Shown here: positions 1 to 39,515 of the stretch, piece by piece
How positions within the stretch are numbered: position 1 is the first letter of the stretch
How the letters are laid out: the number at the start of each line of letters is the position of its first letter
Source of the DNA: Physella acuta
Taxonomy: Eukaryota > Mollusca > Gastropoda > Physidae
Assembly: GCF_028476545.1 (NCBI RefSeq)
Contig: NW_026732264.1
Span: 152,501-216,500 of the forward strand
DNA: 64,000 bases
Direction: 5' to 3'
Translations under genes and position numbers: made by a program
The notes under the pieces: generated by a model
What the model was told of the DNA's origin: nothing
Database searches by the model: none
What the model saw: only the letters and a program-made list of their open reading frames with translations

Positions 1-28
1 GGTTTAACCACATATTAGTTATACTAGG

Positions 29-113
29 CAGAGGCGTATCCAGGTTTTCGTTGTAGGGGGAGCGAAAAGAGCAAAAAAAAGGCGCCGAATTTTTAACACG
101 TTCTATATACGTG

Positions 114-204
<91 letters not shown>

Positions 205-1904
205 CTAGCTGTATGTCATTATTTCGCTATGATGTAAAATAAATTGAAAGTAGCACTCTGAAGAAATAAGAAAAAACACACAATGTAGGCCGACAAAACA
301 AAAATTGTATCAATCTAAATAAAAAAAATATATACACACACTAAAACCAAAAACAATGAACGTAACACAATCTGTTTTGTAATTCTTGTAAAAAAAAATT
401 CTTACATAATAATTCCTGGGAAATTATTTAAGACAAGTGAAATAGGGGAAATAATCACTCTCTTAGTATAAATATGTTCATATCTACAAATTTAATTATA
501 CATGTCAAAATAAATAAATAATTACTTTAGAATATAATGAAATTGTTCAACACTATTCGTGTTTACAACAAATTTTTGTCTTTAATCAAAATTTAATATA
601 TCGTCATCATAAATGCTAAAGTATTACAGCATAATGAAAGTTTTTAAAATCAGAGTTGGTATAAAACCACGCTTTTCCATTGCTTAGAAAAACATTCAGA
701 ATAACAGCCTACATTTAACTTACTATCAGTCTTTTAGTTCGGATCATATATTTTAAATTAACTACTGCTTCTATGTGTTCTTTTAAGATAATTTTTAACA
801 TAGTGATAGGTATTAGTTAGATCACTGTATTGATCACACACCTTTTTACTGGAAATTGCAAAAAAACAATATTCACAGTTTTACGTTTAAAAAGCTAATT
901 TTCTGGCGGCATGGTACTTTGGTACATCATTATGCGTTTTTCTACATGTACTTAACGGATTAGTTCGGGGTGGGTTGGGGGGGGGGGAGTTTCAACTTCA
1001 TTCACCACTGTCCGTTCACTTTAGGTCAATTATCCAACCCAGTGTATACCTAGGTGTGACATTAATGTCGCTCTACACTATTGTGGTGGTGAGGTGTATG
1101 TGTGTGTGTGGGGGGGGGGAGATAACCAACTCAGAGTAAACATAGTGTCAGTTTTTAGATGATTATTCTAAACATTCATATATATTACACAAATATATAT
1201 TACAGAATACATTATGGTATTATGATAATATTTGTTTTTACAGAGGGGTCCATGGAGGAGGGGGGTTGTAACTGTTTCATATAATTTTTAATCGTAATGA
1301 CTATCGCCCAAACTGTAAGAATACTACTACTTCATCGTGATGATGTTGTTGACCTTGTCAAAATTTCCCCACCACTACGCAGTTTGCTCATAAGTAAATT
1401 TAAATAGAGGTGCCACATCAGTTGTATTTGTTTCTGTATTGTAATTTTTTTAAAATTAATCACACGATTCAAACTGTATATATAAAGTAATTATGTGTGA
1501 AGTTTTATGTATAACATTTTCTAATTCAATTATTCGTAAGCAAACACATTATACAGTTGCCTTAAACTTAACACCCCTCTTGCCAAGTGGTACTACCCGT
1601 AGAGGTTTTTTAAACATTGCAATGCATCGTAATGGTTATTTTTAGAATGGCAAACTGATGCAGCTGTTAATACGTGTTGTAAACGTAGACACTACTAGAC
1701 TAGTACAATAATGCTTAATTGCTGCATGAAAAGAAATCTTGTGATTTACATAGATGTGCCGACCAAAAATATTTTTTTTAACAAATATCATTGTTTAAAA
1801 CCTTGAGTTTAAAAAGTGTCCAAAAAGGCGCCACTATGCTGAAAATGGCCAGAGGGGGAGCGGGAGCTCCCCCTGCTCCCCCCCCCCCCCTGCGTACGCT
1901 ACTG
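29..1904. mobile_element. hAT-type nonautonomous element
   Basis: Ends CAGAGGCGTATCC and (reverse complement) CAGTAGCGTACGC, flanked by an exact 8-bp duplication ATACTAGG (21-28 and 1905-1912). No transposase frame. It contains an 84-bp (TA)n tract and G-rich runs. Confidence 0.8.
117..200. repeat. (TA)n microsatellite
   Basis: 84 bp, inside the hAT element at 29-1904. Confidence 0.9.
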
Positions 1905-1912
1905 ATACTAGG

Positions 1913-3216
1913 TCAAAATCAAATTGTATATTTTCATCAAACTTAACATTCTGCATATTATTAACAGAATTATTATTACCAACCGTAATTTTTCTAAAGT
2001 ATACAATATTATTTTGATATTTTATTAGAAGATTAAATAAGTAAGCCATACAAATGTGTATAAATTATTCATACCAAACATACACCTTTGTTAATAGTTA
2101 AAGTATATTTAAGCTAAAATCCAGAATAATACATTTAAGAATATTAGCTTTAAATTTAGCATTTAATCTAGTCACTTAATAAACTTTACACTGTGACCGG
2201 TAAGTGTTTGCCGGTTAATGTTTTTATTTAATTTTAAGTATTCTTTTTTAAGCTATAACATTTTTTCAATGGATTCGTACTAGAAAGATTTGTAAATAGC
2301 TAAGGAGAGGGCAGAAAAACATTTGTTGTCATTTTAATTTATAAATAAAACAAATATGATACTAATAAAACAACATAAATCTTGTTTCAATTCTTACCCT
2401 GTGTAATACTGTGTAACATTTTCATAGACAAATATTATGTGCAATCTTTATAACCCCAACTACACACCACAAACAGTGACACAGATAATATCATCCACAA
2501 AATATACTTTATTTATCTGTTCACTTCTTTATTTGATTTGTTATAGCGCTTACTATCTTGGTGCATTGTGATGTAGAATAGTTATAGAAAAATCGGCATA
2601 AGATATGAAATCATCCTAGTACAAAAACGCAACAAAAAGAAAATTTTTGAATTCAAAGGTTTTGAAAATGGTAGTTTAAACAGATGTAAACTGTATGTAA
2701 AATGATTTTCTTGTACGTATTTCTTTCGTGCACAAATAAAGATGCAATTAAGCGAATATTTTTATGCTACTATGTTGTAGCTTATAGCGATTGTGGTGGA
2801 ATTCCTACTACCAAATAAAAAGTTTTTGTTTTACGTCAGCATAATCTGAATACACTCAAGAAAACATTAATTAAAATGATGATATTTAGTTGTTTGTATG
2901 AGAAGTTGATATTTCATTATAACATTCGGTTCTTTCTTTTAATTATTTATTGTACATGTTATAAAATCAAAGTAGGATACCCTTGTCATTACTTTAACCT
3001 TCTTATTCTCATATAAATTATCCCTGCCCCTCTAATAGGAAAAGAATAAGGGTTTGGGAGATGGAAATAGGGAAAGACATGGATAGTTTAATTGTTTCAT
3101 ATTCGGTTATTGCTCACCAGGAGAGTGAAAGTAAGTAACTAGCGGTTTTCGGTATGTTTTGACACTGATACTTATCACATTAGTTTAACGAACAGCGTTA
3201 TGGAGGAATAGGATGT
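1913..3216. other. AT-rich DNA, no feature recognised
   Basis: No open frame, splice pattern or repeat end that I can support. Confidence 0.5.
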
Positions 3217-3229
3217 GATAAGTAGGCTA

Positions 3230-3831
3230 AATATTAGGATCAAGAAAATGTGTTAACGGTGCTTCTTTGAAACTAAAACACGCATCTCTCAAGCCAAACA
3301 ACCCATTGCAACCAAGCAAATAACATGGCAATCGAACGAAGAAAATGTCCCCCAAGACCTAATGCACATTTTTTAAAAGTAATGTCCTTAGCGTCCTACT
3401 TTATGGCAGCGAATGCTGGATATTAACAACCGTTACCAGCAGATCACTGGATTCTTTCCACACTAAGTGCTTGTGAGGGATAAATGGCATACACTGGCCT
3501 AACATAATTTGATCTCAAATGATAAATTACTTGGAGAGATGGAAACTGAAGGAGTTTCCAAATTAATTGAAAAAAGAAGATGGCGATGGATGGGGCACGT
3601 CCTAAAAATGAATCCAGAAAACATCGCAGGAATGGCGCTAAACTGGCCGCCTCAAGAAAAAAGAAAGCAGGAAAGGACAAATGAGACGTGGAGGCACACA
3701 GCAGGGAAGCATCTGGCATAGGCAGGACTGTCATGGGGGGACTGCCAATAAAATTGCTGTTGAATAAAAAAAGCGTAGGAAACTTTCTATTGAGGCTCCA
3801 AGTGTCTAGGGCACAAACAAGAAAAGATGAT
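3230..3831 (+). mobile_element. 5'-truncated LINE (3' end of the reverse-transcriptase ORF)
   Basis: A 13-bp target duplication GATAAGTAGGCTA flanks it (3217-3229 and 3832-3844). Inside are NVLSVLLYGSECW and RRWRWMGHVLKM with ETWRHTAGKHLA, the conserved C-terminal end of RTE/CR1-like LINE proteins, in more than one frame. The 3' end is GATGATGAT-like, as in RTE tails. Old and inactive, but the duplication is still exact. Confidence 0.75.
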
Positions 3832-3929
3832 GATAAGTAGGCTATCAATTTATATAAAAGAAAGTGGTAATTCCTGGCGCCTCGGGCGCTTCAAACTTGG
3901 CAAGTGCACGCCTCGGGCCAACAGAATAA

Positions 3930-5820
3930 GTGGCGAATTCCGATCTTCCACTAAGTCCACGAAGAGGGGGTAAAAATGATCTCGTCAGTTTCATGACAAA
4001 TGATCTCAGACAAAATATCTCAGACAAAATATCTCGCGGACTAATGATCTCAGCACAAATGATCTCAGGACAAATGATCTCAGGACAATAATCTCACGGA
4101 CAAAAGATACCAGGACAAAATATATCAGGACAGAATAAGTGGCAAATGCCGATCTTCCACTAAGTCCATGAAGAGGGGGTAAAAAATGATCTCGACAATC
4201 AATCAATAATAGAAATTCTCTTTAAAGATTAATATAATATAATTTTTGAGTTATACTTTAAATGGAGCTTCTGCAATTGTTATTAATTTGTCAGTAATCA
4301 GAAGGCAAATATTTTAATATTTAAATACTCTTCATAACAGCTAATCTCTAATTAATTAATCATTCAAATTTTCAATTGAATCAATTAAAAACAAATAGAT
4401 AAAAAATACTGTCGGAGGACTGCTATAGATATAGATGTTTAAAAGGGAAGAATGTTTGATGTGTCTCATTGTAATAACATAACTCTTCCGGTTGTTTAAA
4501 ATTTGTATCATTTTTATTCTCTGTAATCCCAAATTTATTTCAGCTCTACTTAAAAACCCAAAATCCCACCTCTTCCCCCCACCCCCTCAACCCTCCACGC
4601 CGATAGAAAAAAAAACTTGAATCATCATTTAATTACACATTTGCATTTGCAGGTTTTTTTTTTTGTTTACCTTTTTTATAGTTAGACGTTTTGTATTAGA
4701 TCTATGTATAAGTAAACCATCTTAAATGAATGAAAGTAGGCTACAAGAAAGAAAGAAATATTACTATTGTAAATCTGTATTATTCCTCTCAAGCTGATAA
4801 TGAAAACTTTAATACTAAAGCGAACATGCAAGGCAAACTGACGCTGTAAATTACATGTCTGAGGCGAAAAAAAGAAAAAAAAATCAAATTTTCAAATATG
4901 TTTTTGAAAACATTTCGCCCACAAAATAATTGTGAGAAAATGTTTGTCGTATTACTTTTAACATTACATTAAACATATTAATATTGCAATTAGAAATATA
5001 AGAAGCGTACATAAAACCTACATTTCTATATATGAGACAATCATACCACATTAGGTTTACGAATCTAGATCAAAGGGTTAGCTTGTCTATGGAAAGAAAG
5101 TTTATGGAAACACACCTATGCAGCAAGGTGGCCTCTCGCATTTTCGGCGGAGACATGCTGTGAGGTAAATGTTCGCTCTACGTGGACAATACATCTATCA
5201 TTCAAAATCAGTAGTAATATTTCAATCACACTTTGGTGATCATGTCACAAATGTTTATTTAAACGAAAGTGGTCATTGCTGAGCAAAGTTAATCTTAGTG
5301 TTCATGCAAACTAAGCATAATTAGTGTTGATTACTCATAGCATAGGTGTATCTGTACTTTTAAGATGTCAGAACTACACAGGATACAGCCAGCAAATAAA
5401 CGTTAACGTTACCTTTGTGTTGATGATGCAATAAAAATAAAAATTTTGCGTAACGAACCTGAATACCCAATCACATTTTTGAAAACAATTTGACGTGTGT
5501 TTGAACATTAATGTGACTAACGCTTCCAGAATTTAAGTGTTATATATATACAAAAAATATAAATGCTATGTTAAAAAAATTAGTATAACTCATTCACTTA
5601 GTATATAAAAAGCAAATACGATCCGCCAATAAATGCAAATGTTAAAATTGACTAAATTTCGCCTAAATATTCTTTGTCTGAGATATTTTGTCTTAAATCA
5701 ATTGTCCATGGTATCATTTGTCCTTTAGATCATTTTTCCTGATATCTTTGTCCTGGGATATTTTGTCCGTGATATCATTTGTCGTTGAGATAATTTATCC
5801 TGAGATAATTTGTCCTGTCT
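3930..5820. mobile_element. Foldback element A (GATCTCAGGACAAAT units)
   Basis: The left arm (3993-4133) is an array of degenerate ATGATCTCAGGACAAA units; the right arm (5671-5820) carries the reverse complement (TTTGTCCTGAGATAAT). A 60-bp unit with CCGATCTTCCACTAAGTCC occurs at 3930 and again at 4140. Its middle (4410-4885) is repeated in inverted orientation at 59940-60395. Confidence 0.65.
4410..4885 (-). repeat. Dispersed repeat shared with 59940-60395
   Basis: The block from GGACTGCTATAGATATAGAT to GTCTGAGGCGAAAA matches 59940-60395 in reverse complement over about 460 bp, with small indels. Confidence 0.7.
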
Positions 5821-5839
5821 CCAACTACTTAGATCAGTA

Positions 5840-5904
<65 letters not shown>
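5840..5904. repeat. (TA)n microsatellite
   Basis: 65 bp, just outside the right arm of foldback A. Confidence 0.9.
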
Positions 5905-5908
<4 letters not shown>

Positions 5909-6581
5909 GGAGTTAAATAAAAAAAATTCTAAGTTACAAACCTCTTATTTTTGTTATCATTGATTTTAAAAGGAAGACAATATATTTTAATGACCATTTG
6001 ATTTAGTGAACGCGTAGAAACGTTTTACATCATATCGCTTAAAATAAAATTATGAGAACACAAAACTTTAAAGCTGTGTATTGGAAAATTTTTAAAAAAT
6101 TGGAGTTACAATAGTCTAGTTCTAAGGAAGCAATATGTATCTAACATAAAAGAATCTTCTGCCATAGATGGTATTCTGCAACATTTCTCATTAACATATT
6201 TCATTATTAAATATTTTATTTATTATATTAAAGCGATTAATTGTTTTCTGAAAAACCTTGCAGGTTTTTACATCGACTTAATGTAGCCATTACAAAATTT
6301 AAGACTACGTTATTGTAAACTTTATTCTATAAAAGAAATGCCCCGCACAGATATAATTTTCTGCTAATCCACATTTTTATGATCATTTCAAAATAATTAT
6401 AGTTTTCGAAAATGTTACATATTAATACCTAATTTTCATTCATTTCTACCCCTACCTAAATAGCTTTTGTAAACATGAACAATTTATATTCCGCTACCGG
6501 TTAGTAAATCTTGTTACAATACTGCATAAAACTTAAAATTTTTGTTTATATTCAATAAAAAGGATTTTTATTTTATTTTAG

Positions 6582-29083
<22,502 letters not shown>

Positions 29084-29940
29084 TAATTGGTTATAGTTTT
29101 ATTTTAGTTAACCCTTCATTTCATGAATTAATTTTGTGAAAAGCTATTTGAGAACAAAAAATCTTACAAGGTGACCTGTGGTGTGTAGAGAGCATAAATA
29201 ATAATGAAATTGAATTATTTTATCAAATAATGTTTATTTTGCAAAAAAAAACAGAATGTTGCAATTTTGCTACAGTATGCAACGGTCAGTAAAAATAATT
29301 TAAAATCTACATTACATATTTACAGTAAATAGCTTGAAAGTATGCTTCACGTCAATAAATGAGAATAATCTAGCAAATAATAGCATTGGAATGTATAATA
29401 TAAATTCATTCAAGATAAACGTATACTATAAATTCATTCAAGATAAAATCTACAATTGATTTCTCATGTTTATAGCCTATATATTGTACAAAAGCTAAGC
29501 TCATGTTACCATATTACATAATTGTTTCTTAACGTAAATAAGTTCATTATAGATATCCCCTCTTATATATAGCGACTGATTATTCAATCGATTCATTCTG
29601 ATGGAAATTTATTCTATTTTGTTGCTATCAGAAATAATGGCAAATGAATAATATAAATGACAGCAATAATTAAACTTCTCTATTCATGAAAACAAACTAC
29701 TTGTTGGTAATGCATAATAGTACAATTTTTGTTGCATTAGTCGATCAATTGTACAATCAATTGATAAAGTGTAATACGTATTTTAAAAATAATATCTTTT
29801 ATATTAGTATATAAAACATTGACACAAAATTAATCTTTTATTCACATATTAACTAAACTACTAAAGAAAAACTACAATAAAGTGTAACAATACATTTTTT
29901 TTTAATCTGTATTTTCTTTCTGAAGTAACACACATTGCCC
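29084..29940. other. 3' flank of the vWA-ART gene
   Basis: AT-rich 3' untranslated or intergenic DNA, with AATAAA at about 29354. Nothing else seen. Confidence 0.5.
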
Positions 29941-29947
29941 GGCGTAT

Positions 29948-30035
29948 CAGTGGCGGAACTAGAAAAAAGGGGCCACCCCGCAAAAAAATTTTTTAGGCCC
30001 CCCCCCATATAAATATATAGACCTATATATGTAGA

Positions 30036-30122
<87 letters not shown>

Positions 30123-30850
30123 TCAAACACAACATACGAACACAGGATACTTATTCATGTTGGCCTGTTCGTGTTATGAGAAATACGTGGGTATTTTTTT
30201 TAATAAAACAAATAACATTCATTAGTGTAAGTGCATTAGTCTGTTTTGTGAAAATCAGTTATATATTATCTTTGCCGTAAGGTATTTAACCTCCCATCGG
30301 TCAAAAGAATATAAAACATGAAAGCTTTCTGTAAATAATGGTGTCTCATGTCATGTTTATTTTTAAGGTTTTTTGTATTTATTTTATTAATTTTAAATAC
30401 ATTTTCTTTTTATACAGTGTCATTCTTTAGTAAGTAATTTATAAACAAATAATAATAAAGAGAAGTAATTGCTTTTTAATTTGTTTAGTACAAATCTATT
30501 AAAAAGAGGCTTATGAGCATCACTATTTGACTATTTAAAAAAGGGAAATAAGTCATGGAAGTGGTTTGAACGTTTGCTTATCTTTGATAAGTTTCATTGT
30601 AGGAGAAAGATGACTCGGCTTTCACAGTGGTTTAAAAACGAAGGAAAAATTTTGCGTTGGGTGGTGTCTATAGAATAAAGATAATCCAACCGCAGCTACG
30701 GTAATCTTTTTTACAAAACGAACTTTTAGCCAAAAATGCAAGAACATTTTTTTTAACTATAACAATTTTTTTTATGGTCGGCCGTGGGCCCCTAAATGTC
30801 GTGGGCCCCCCCGCATTGCGGGGTCTGGCGGCACTGTAGTTCCGCCCCTG
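29948..30850. mobile_element. hAT element (CAGTGGCGGAACTA ends), copy 2
   Basis: The same family as 18901-19788. The 8-bp duplication CGGCGTAT is exact on both sides. It carries a (TA)n tract in the same place as copy 1. Confidence 0.88.
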
Positions 30851-31119
30851 CGGCGTATGATAATACTATTCCACTATAAGTGTCTATTGGGCTTGTAAGT
30901 TGTTAAAGTAGCTTACCAAGTTCTCGCTCCGGTAGTTGCCAGCTAGCGATTTTGTTGTTTTTCAAACCAAATGTGAATATTTTTTATTAAATTTTTTTTT
31001 TAAGTTATGAAATCTACTTTCGCTTTTGGAATAAAAGCAAACTCCGACAATGAGTTGTTTTAAGTAAATTAAGTTTAAAATAACACACACACAAATATAT
31101 TATATTTATATTAGGCCTA

Positions 31120-31259
31120 ATTAAATTAGGCCTAATAAATAGGCTATTTACTTTAAGACAGGTAGACTAGAATACACCCTGTTTAATAATAATACATTTA
31201 TATAAAATATGAGATCTATAGGCCTAAAAGATTTCAATCGTCAATCTGAAATCAAGCCT

Positions 31260-31342
<83 letters not shown>

Positions 31343-31625
31343 CCTAGATCTAGATTTCTAGATCTAGAGTTCTAAATACAGATACTAGATTCTCTAGATC
31401 TAGATCTATGACTTAAAAAAAAGCCCTCTTGAAAATTCCGACAGTAACATACGACATACAGGATTTATTTTTAATTTATAGACTCAATAGTAGTCTAGAG
31501 ATCTAGATTCTAGATCTAGTTTCTTTTATTTTAAAGTGTAGTTGAGTGGAATTAATTACTAAATTACAAAAATTAGGCCTAATAAATAGGCTATTTACTT
31601 TAAGACAGGTAGACTAGAATATGTT
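31120..31625 (+). repeat. 51-bp direct repeat, 452 bp apart
   Basis: A block starting AATTAGGCCTAATAAATAGG and ending GTAGACTAGAATA appears at about 31120-31172 and 31572-31622, near identical. Confidence 0.7.
31264..31341. repeat. (TA)n microsatellite
   Basis: 78 bp at the left border of the TCTAGA-rich region. Confidence 0.9.
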
Positions 31626-32279
31626 CAATATCAATTTATATATAGAATCTAGATTATTCTAGATCTAGTGTAGTTTAGTGTGGTCTTGTTGTAGAACGTA
31701 AGAACTAAATCTAGAGTGTAGGCAACTGTAGTATTTTAGATCTAGAATCTAGTAATGTGTGACGTCATTTTAGGGGGGGGGTCTGGCTTTTTGTGACGAT
31801 GTGGGACAGAGGGGAGGAGGTAAAAATCGTCAAAAAAGTGTGACGTCATTTATGGATGACCCCCATGGAGAAGATCCACACAGAAACAGTTGAAGGAAAG
31901 GGGCCTAACATTCAAACAGGTAGAGGTACCAACATGATTTTAGAGATTATATAGATATACATAAATATAGGGGGAGGGGGAGAGAGAGGGTTCATCTGTA
32001 AATTGCGTCTCACATCATATGATGATTTTTATCTCCCCCTCAATAAAGGAGGGCAGTAAAAAGAAGAAAGTATGCAATGTTAATTTATATAATCAGATTA
32101 TTGTGGTAAATGAAAGTCAACATATCTAGCCTAACAAAATGCAATGAATTAAAAATATGTATTATGACTTAGAGAAAGTTTGGTGAAATGGAAATATCTG
32201 CAAATTTAATTTATTGATGATGTGTAACTTATTTATATTATTCCTTTGGAGCTGATAGTAATAAAAAGTTAATGAAATT

Positions 32280-32790
32280 ATAGAGTTTTATCCAATTGAT
32301 GTTTCTAAAGCCTTGCATGAACTTAATTTAAATATATTTAGCTGCCCAGGTAAAGAACCCAATGAATTTTCCAGAATTGGCTTGTCCTTTGACCGATGGT
32401 AACAAAGAGAATCACCCAGGATCTTCGCTGATAAGAAAATCTGAAGACGTACCTTATTCTTCTATCTATACCTAAATGTGATTTGTCTAATGAAAATATT
32501 TATTCAGTGACAATAGCTAAAGATATTTTACCATTATTTCAAACATCATCTTCTGAAATGTTGTTTTCTATCTCTAAACCTTCCACAATTTCTTCAAGTT
32601 TCAAGAGATATTTTAACATCATTGCCTACTTCCCAATGTTCTTAGGTTCAAAATTTGCAATTTTCTCAGAAACAAAGTAATAATAAATTTGTACCCAGTG
32701 TTTTAGTTTCAGCTCCATTAAAATTTAATAAACCAATCAATTTCAAAATTAAATGTTTCTTATCCCATATGAAAGTAGTCTGTTTTATTT
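32280..32790 (+). pseudogene. Decayed coding relic, unknown origin
   Basis: Short stretches in all three plus frames look protein-like and follow each other: EFYPIDVSKALHELNLNIF, then NKENHPGSSLIRKSEDVPYS, SNENIYSVTIAKDILPLFQT and SVLVSAPLKFNKPINFK. They share Ser/Lys/Asn-rich, disordered-like composition. There is no intron and no single open frame, which fits an old processed copy of a host mRNA or a transposon fragment. I do not recognise the protein. Confidence 0.3.
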
Positions 32791-33163
32791 AAGAAAAATC
32801 ACCTTTAAAAAAATTTCATGTTTGGATGTCAATAAATTATTGACATGGACTGGTTTATGGGTAAGCTTTTATACTTAATGTACAATGAAGATTCAGTTTT
32901 GATGTCAATATAGTTGCTTCTGAAAGAATTAAACTATAAACAATAGCATTTATATAAATATCTCAATGGCAGTTCAGTATACTTTCATCATTGTTTTCAA
33001 ATAACAAAACAGAACTACAGTTTTAAAATTGAAAAAAAAAATGAAAAGAATTTCATAAATGGATGGTTTTTTAATTACTTAAAACAGAAGATGCATCAAT
33101 ACAGCATTACAATGTATACGATTAATATTTGTTTTCATGGACAATCATCATTTAAATTCTTCA

Positions 33164-36225
<3,062 letters not shown>

Positions 36226-36229
36226 TTTT

Positions 36230-37170
36230 TGTTATAAATGGGAATCCCGTTCACAACAATTGATTTAGTTCGAAATTTTTATCTCTCCCTGGCTAACCAG
36301 ACTCGAATTAACGCGAGAGAGAACGATAAACTTACAAGCCCAATTCCAAATGGTTGTTCTGATTTGCTCTAACAGTTTAGGAACAAACCAGAAATGGAAT
36401 AAGCTTAGATAGCTGTTTCCAAATGGTTGTTGCCAGAAAGTACATTTTACAACCAAAATTAAAAAGTTTATAATATTTCTGAAATAATTACAAAACCACT
36501 GCCATTTAAAAAAAATACTTTCTAGTAATATAATAGTAATTGAGCTAAAACTTTTGTTTTCTATTTGGATTAGTTAGAGTTATGGTGTTGTGGTGATAGG
36601 GGATGTTATATTATATTATATAGTTAAAGCGTAATTAACATGAACATTTTCAATATTATTTTAATATAGGCTAATCAGTCCAGATCGGAAATTTTCGGCC
36701 TACCACAATGGGGTCATACATAAAAGATGTCACGTTTTACACGCCTCCCCCCCCCCCCCCCCCTTTTATGATGTATGTTTGACTAGACAAATTGGTTCGC
36801 ATGAATGCTGGTGCAAAGCGATAATATTGAACGAATTAAAGTGTGACGCGGTACGCAAGACAGTGACGTTTTAGTGTGAGTTCGTTGTTGCCGGGGAAGA
36901 AGCTTCAATTAGTCTTGTCCGTGTTATGTTAGGGTTAGGTTGTCCTGTCTTAGTATCGTTTGTTCAAGTCGTCCGATGTCTATTTCTTATAGTGCAATAA
37001 ATAGAACTAGTAAACAATATCATTCTGTCAAATCATTTGTATGCGTTGATGTCGTCGTGTCTCAAGATGCACAATTGCATGGCTAAACTTAATGAAATGG
37101 TAGTGGTATCGGAATAAAATATTGGATCAAGTAGTTCTACCCTCTCACTGCAGAACTGTGGTACACATAT
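36230..37170. other. Intergenic, MITE fragment only
   Basis: A GGGGTCATACATAAA word at about 36712 followed by a poly-C run resembles the TAA-duplicating MITE at 50954. Otherwise nothing seen. Confidence 0.4.
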
Positions 37171-38363
37171 AGAACCCAGTTATAACACAGCTCCCCCCCC
37201 TTCTTGATTATTAAAAAAGCCAGAACTCACGCTCACCAAAAAGTTAAACATCAGCCAGCTCCCTCCACCGTCTTGCTATTTTGTTTTTAAAACTGCTAAT
37301 TATTTAGAAAATATTTAAGCCTACTGGGCTTTGCCAATATTTAATGTAAGCCTATTGATCAATTACTTAATAACAATGAATAAAACAACTTTTACAACTT
37401 TTACAATCGTCAAAAAACGCTATTCAATTTCTAAACATGACTGTTTTAAAATGCAAAAGTGTGTCATCTTTCTTCCTGAACCCCCTCTCTCTTGACTGAA
37501 AAGTCCGAATCTCCATCGGCCTATAAGAGTTTGATGTCTTTTATGAACAACGACTATAGCAATTTGCTCTTGTTTATCAGATATTCATTAATTAGTCGTA
37601 CAAACCCAATTACATTACCAGTGCTGATTATATCTTTGTTAATAAAATTAGAGATTATCACAACACAGCATTTCCCTAACATAGCTGCTTAAGCAAACGT
37701 TATTGGTTTTTAATCTGAATCATGATCCTGTAAGTTGTCTCTGATTTAAGACAGTTCCAACTAGTACTTGACTCTGGCTATCGAAGCTAACAGCTGTTTC
37801 ACATTGTGCTGACCACAACATTATTTATTATGGAGAGTTAAAAAAAAACGAGGTGAAATATAATTCAGCATCTTATATGTTTTTTCAAATCATTTTACTT
37901 CACCAGCAAAAGTAAATTTATAATTAGGTTGATAGTGAATATTAGTTTTAACTAACCCAATCATTAAGGAAAATAAACACAACAAAGTGTTTAATTTTCT
38001 TTATTTTATTAACAAATGCATTCAGAACTAATACAAACGATTTTTTTAACGTTTATCTTTACTTTGTGTGAAAATTTATTATTATATTCTTCGTCATCAT
38101 TTCACATTCGTGCCTAATACACAAGGGACAGATGAAGTAGAGGTTCCTCTACTTCAGACAACATTATATTGTTAACCTGATTAATTTAGACAATGCTTTT
38201 GTCATTTCAATAAACATCACAGTTTTAATAAAATAAATTGAACAGAATTGTTTCTCGTATAAGAAAGAAAGACTTTCATACTTGCATAAAGATATTGTGC
38301 CAGCATTATTGAGAGTCTGTACGGACAAATAAGTGGATGATTTGCTTATAGTAAAAAATCGTC

Positions 38364-38368
<5 letters not shown>

Positions 38369-38443
<75 letters not shown>
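38369..38443. repeat. (TA)n microsatellite
   Basis: 75 bp inside the 4.8-kb inverted-repeat structure. Confidence 0.9.
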
Positions 38444-38447
<4 letters not shown>

Positions 38448-38574
38448 TTTGTATTAAGGGGATATACTCCGTTTCTTTCTAATATTTACAATTTAATATC
38501 TAAAGCCTTTTGAATACTTTTAGTTTTACCTCCATCATTTTGAATTTTTCGGTACAAGCTTTTATTGAACTCAC

Positions 38575-38870
38575 TGTCTCTGTCTGTCGTCAGTCTGTCG
38601 TCAGTCTAGTTCGAAACGCCAAAGCGAAATTACGGGCACTTTTAAATGACAGATTCGGTACATAGTTGGTGCGTGGTTAAGACGATATTACAACAAGACA
38701 TTAAATTTCACTTAATTGGTTGCCTAATTAATTTTTTATGATTTGATTAAAATTTTGTTCAAGTAAGTAGGCTGTCTCATCCAACTATTCCGCACTATAA
38801 TTCACGCGTCATCACGTTCATTAGGTGCACAATGGTTTTTAGTCATGCAACGCTATTGTAATTTTTTTAC
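38575..38870 (-). repeat. Repeat S, copy 2 (inverse)
   Basis: Reverse complement of 25780-26150, inside the 4.8-kb inverted-repeat structure. Confidence 0.6.
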
Positions 38871-39395
38871 TTTCTCGTATATACGAATGTAGAGAAAGTC
38901 TTGTAATCGTGCAAAAAAAAAAATCGAGATATTTGCAAATCTAGACGGTTTACACCTCCCTGAGTGTATGTGTGTATCTGTGTGTGTCTGTAAGCACGAT
39001 AACTTGAGTGCCGTTACAGCTAGGTTGATGAAATTTCATATATAAGTATAATATCAAAATCGTAGATCCGTGTCATCTTTTGAGCGATTTCCGATAACAG
39101 GAAATTGAATTTTTTTACTTTGAATTTTTCAAAAGCCTATAACTTTAGTACTTATTCCAGATATATAAATGAAATTGCACATGTAAGTAAAAGATCTAAT
39201 TATCTACCTTATGTCAAATTTAGACTAATTTCTGTTGACCGGAAGTATTAATTTACGCTATTTCCGATTTCTCAAAAAAAAACGCATGTGAACTTATAAA
39301 GTACTAATAATATTCCGCACCATTATGCACATTTTATTTGGAGTTCATTTGGCGTGCAATAGTTGTTTTTTTTACGAGATTCTATTCTATTTTCA
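38870..39395 (-). repeat. Repeat R, copy 3 (inverse)
   Basis: Starts TTTACTTTCTCGTATATACG and carries GCAAAAAAAAAAATCGAGAT; the inverse of the copies at 15715 and 17330, but longer. Confidence 0.6.
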
Positions 39396-39515
39396 AAAGT
39401 TTATATATTTAAAATGGATTTTAAAAAATTCATAAAAAACGTTTAAATAACAAGCTTTTATGTACTAATTCACTAAAAAGTAGAAATAATTTATAGACTA
39501 CTATTTTAATAAGTA

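Noticed and set aside
3061-3130. ATG frame with a GTAAGT donor as first exon of the vWA-ART gene
   Set aside because: It ends in phase 1, which does not fit the only workable phase of the exon at 6582.
37492-37692. 66-residue frame as a gene
   Set aside because: It is the arm of the 4.8-kb inverted repeat, also found on the minus strand at 41506-41808; kept only as a property of the arm.
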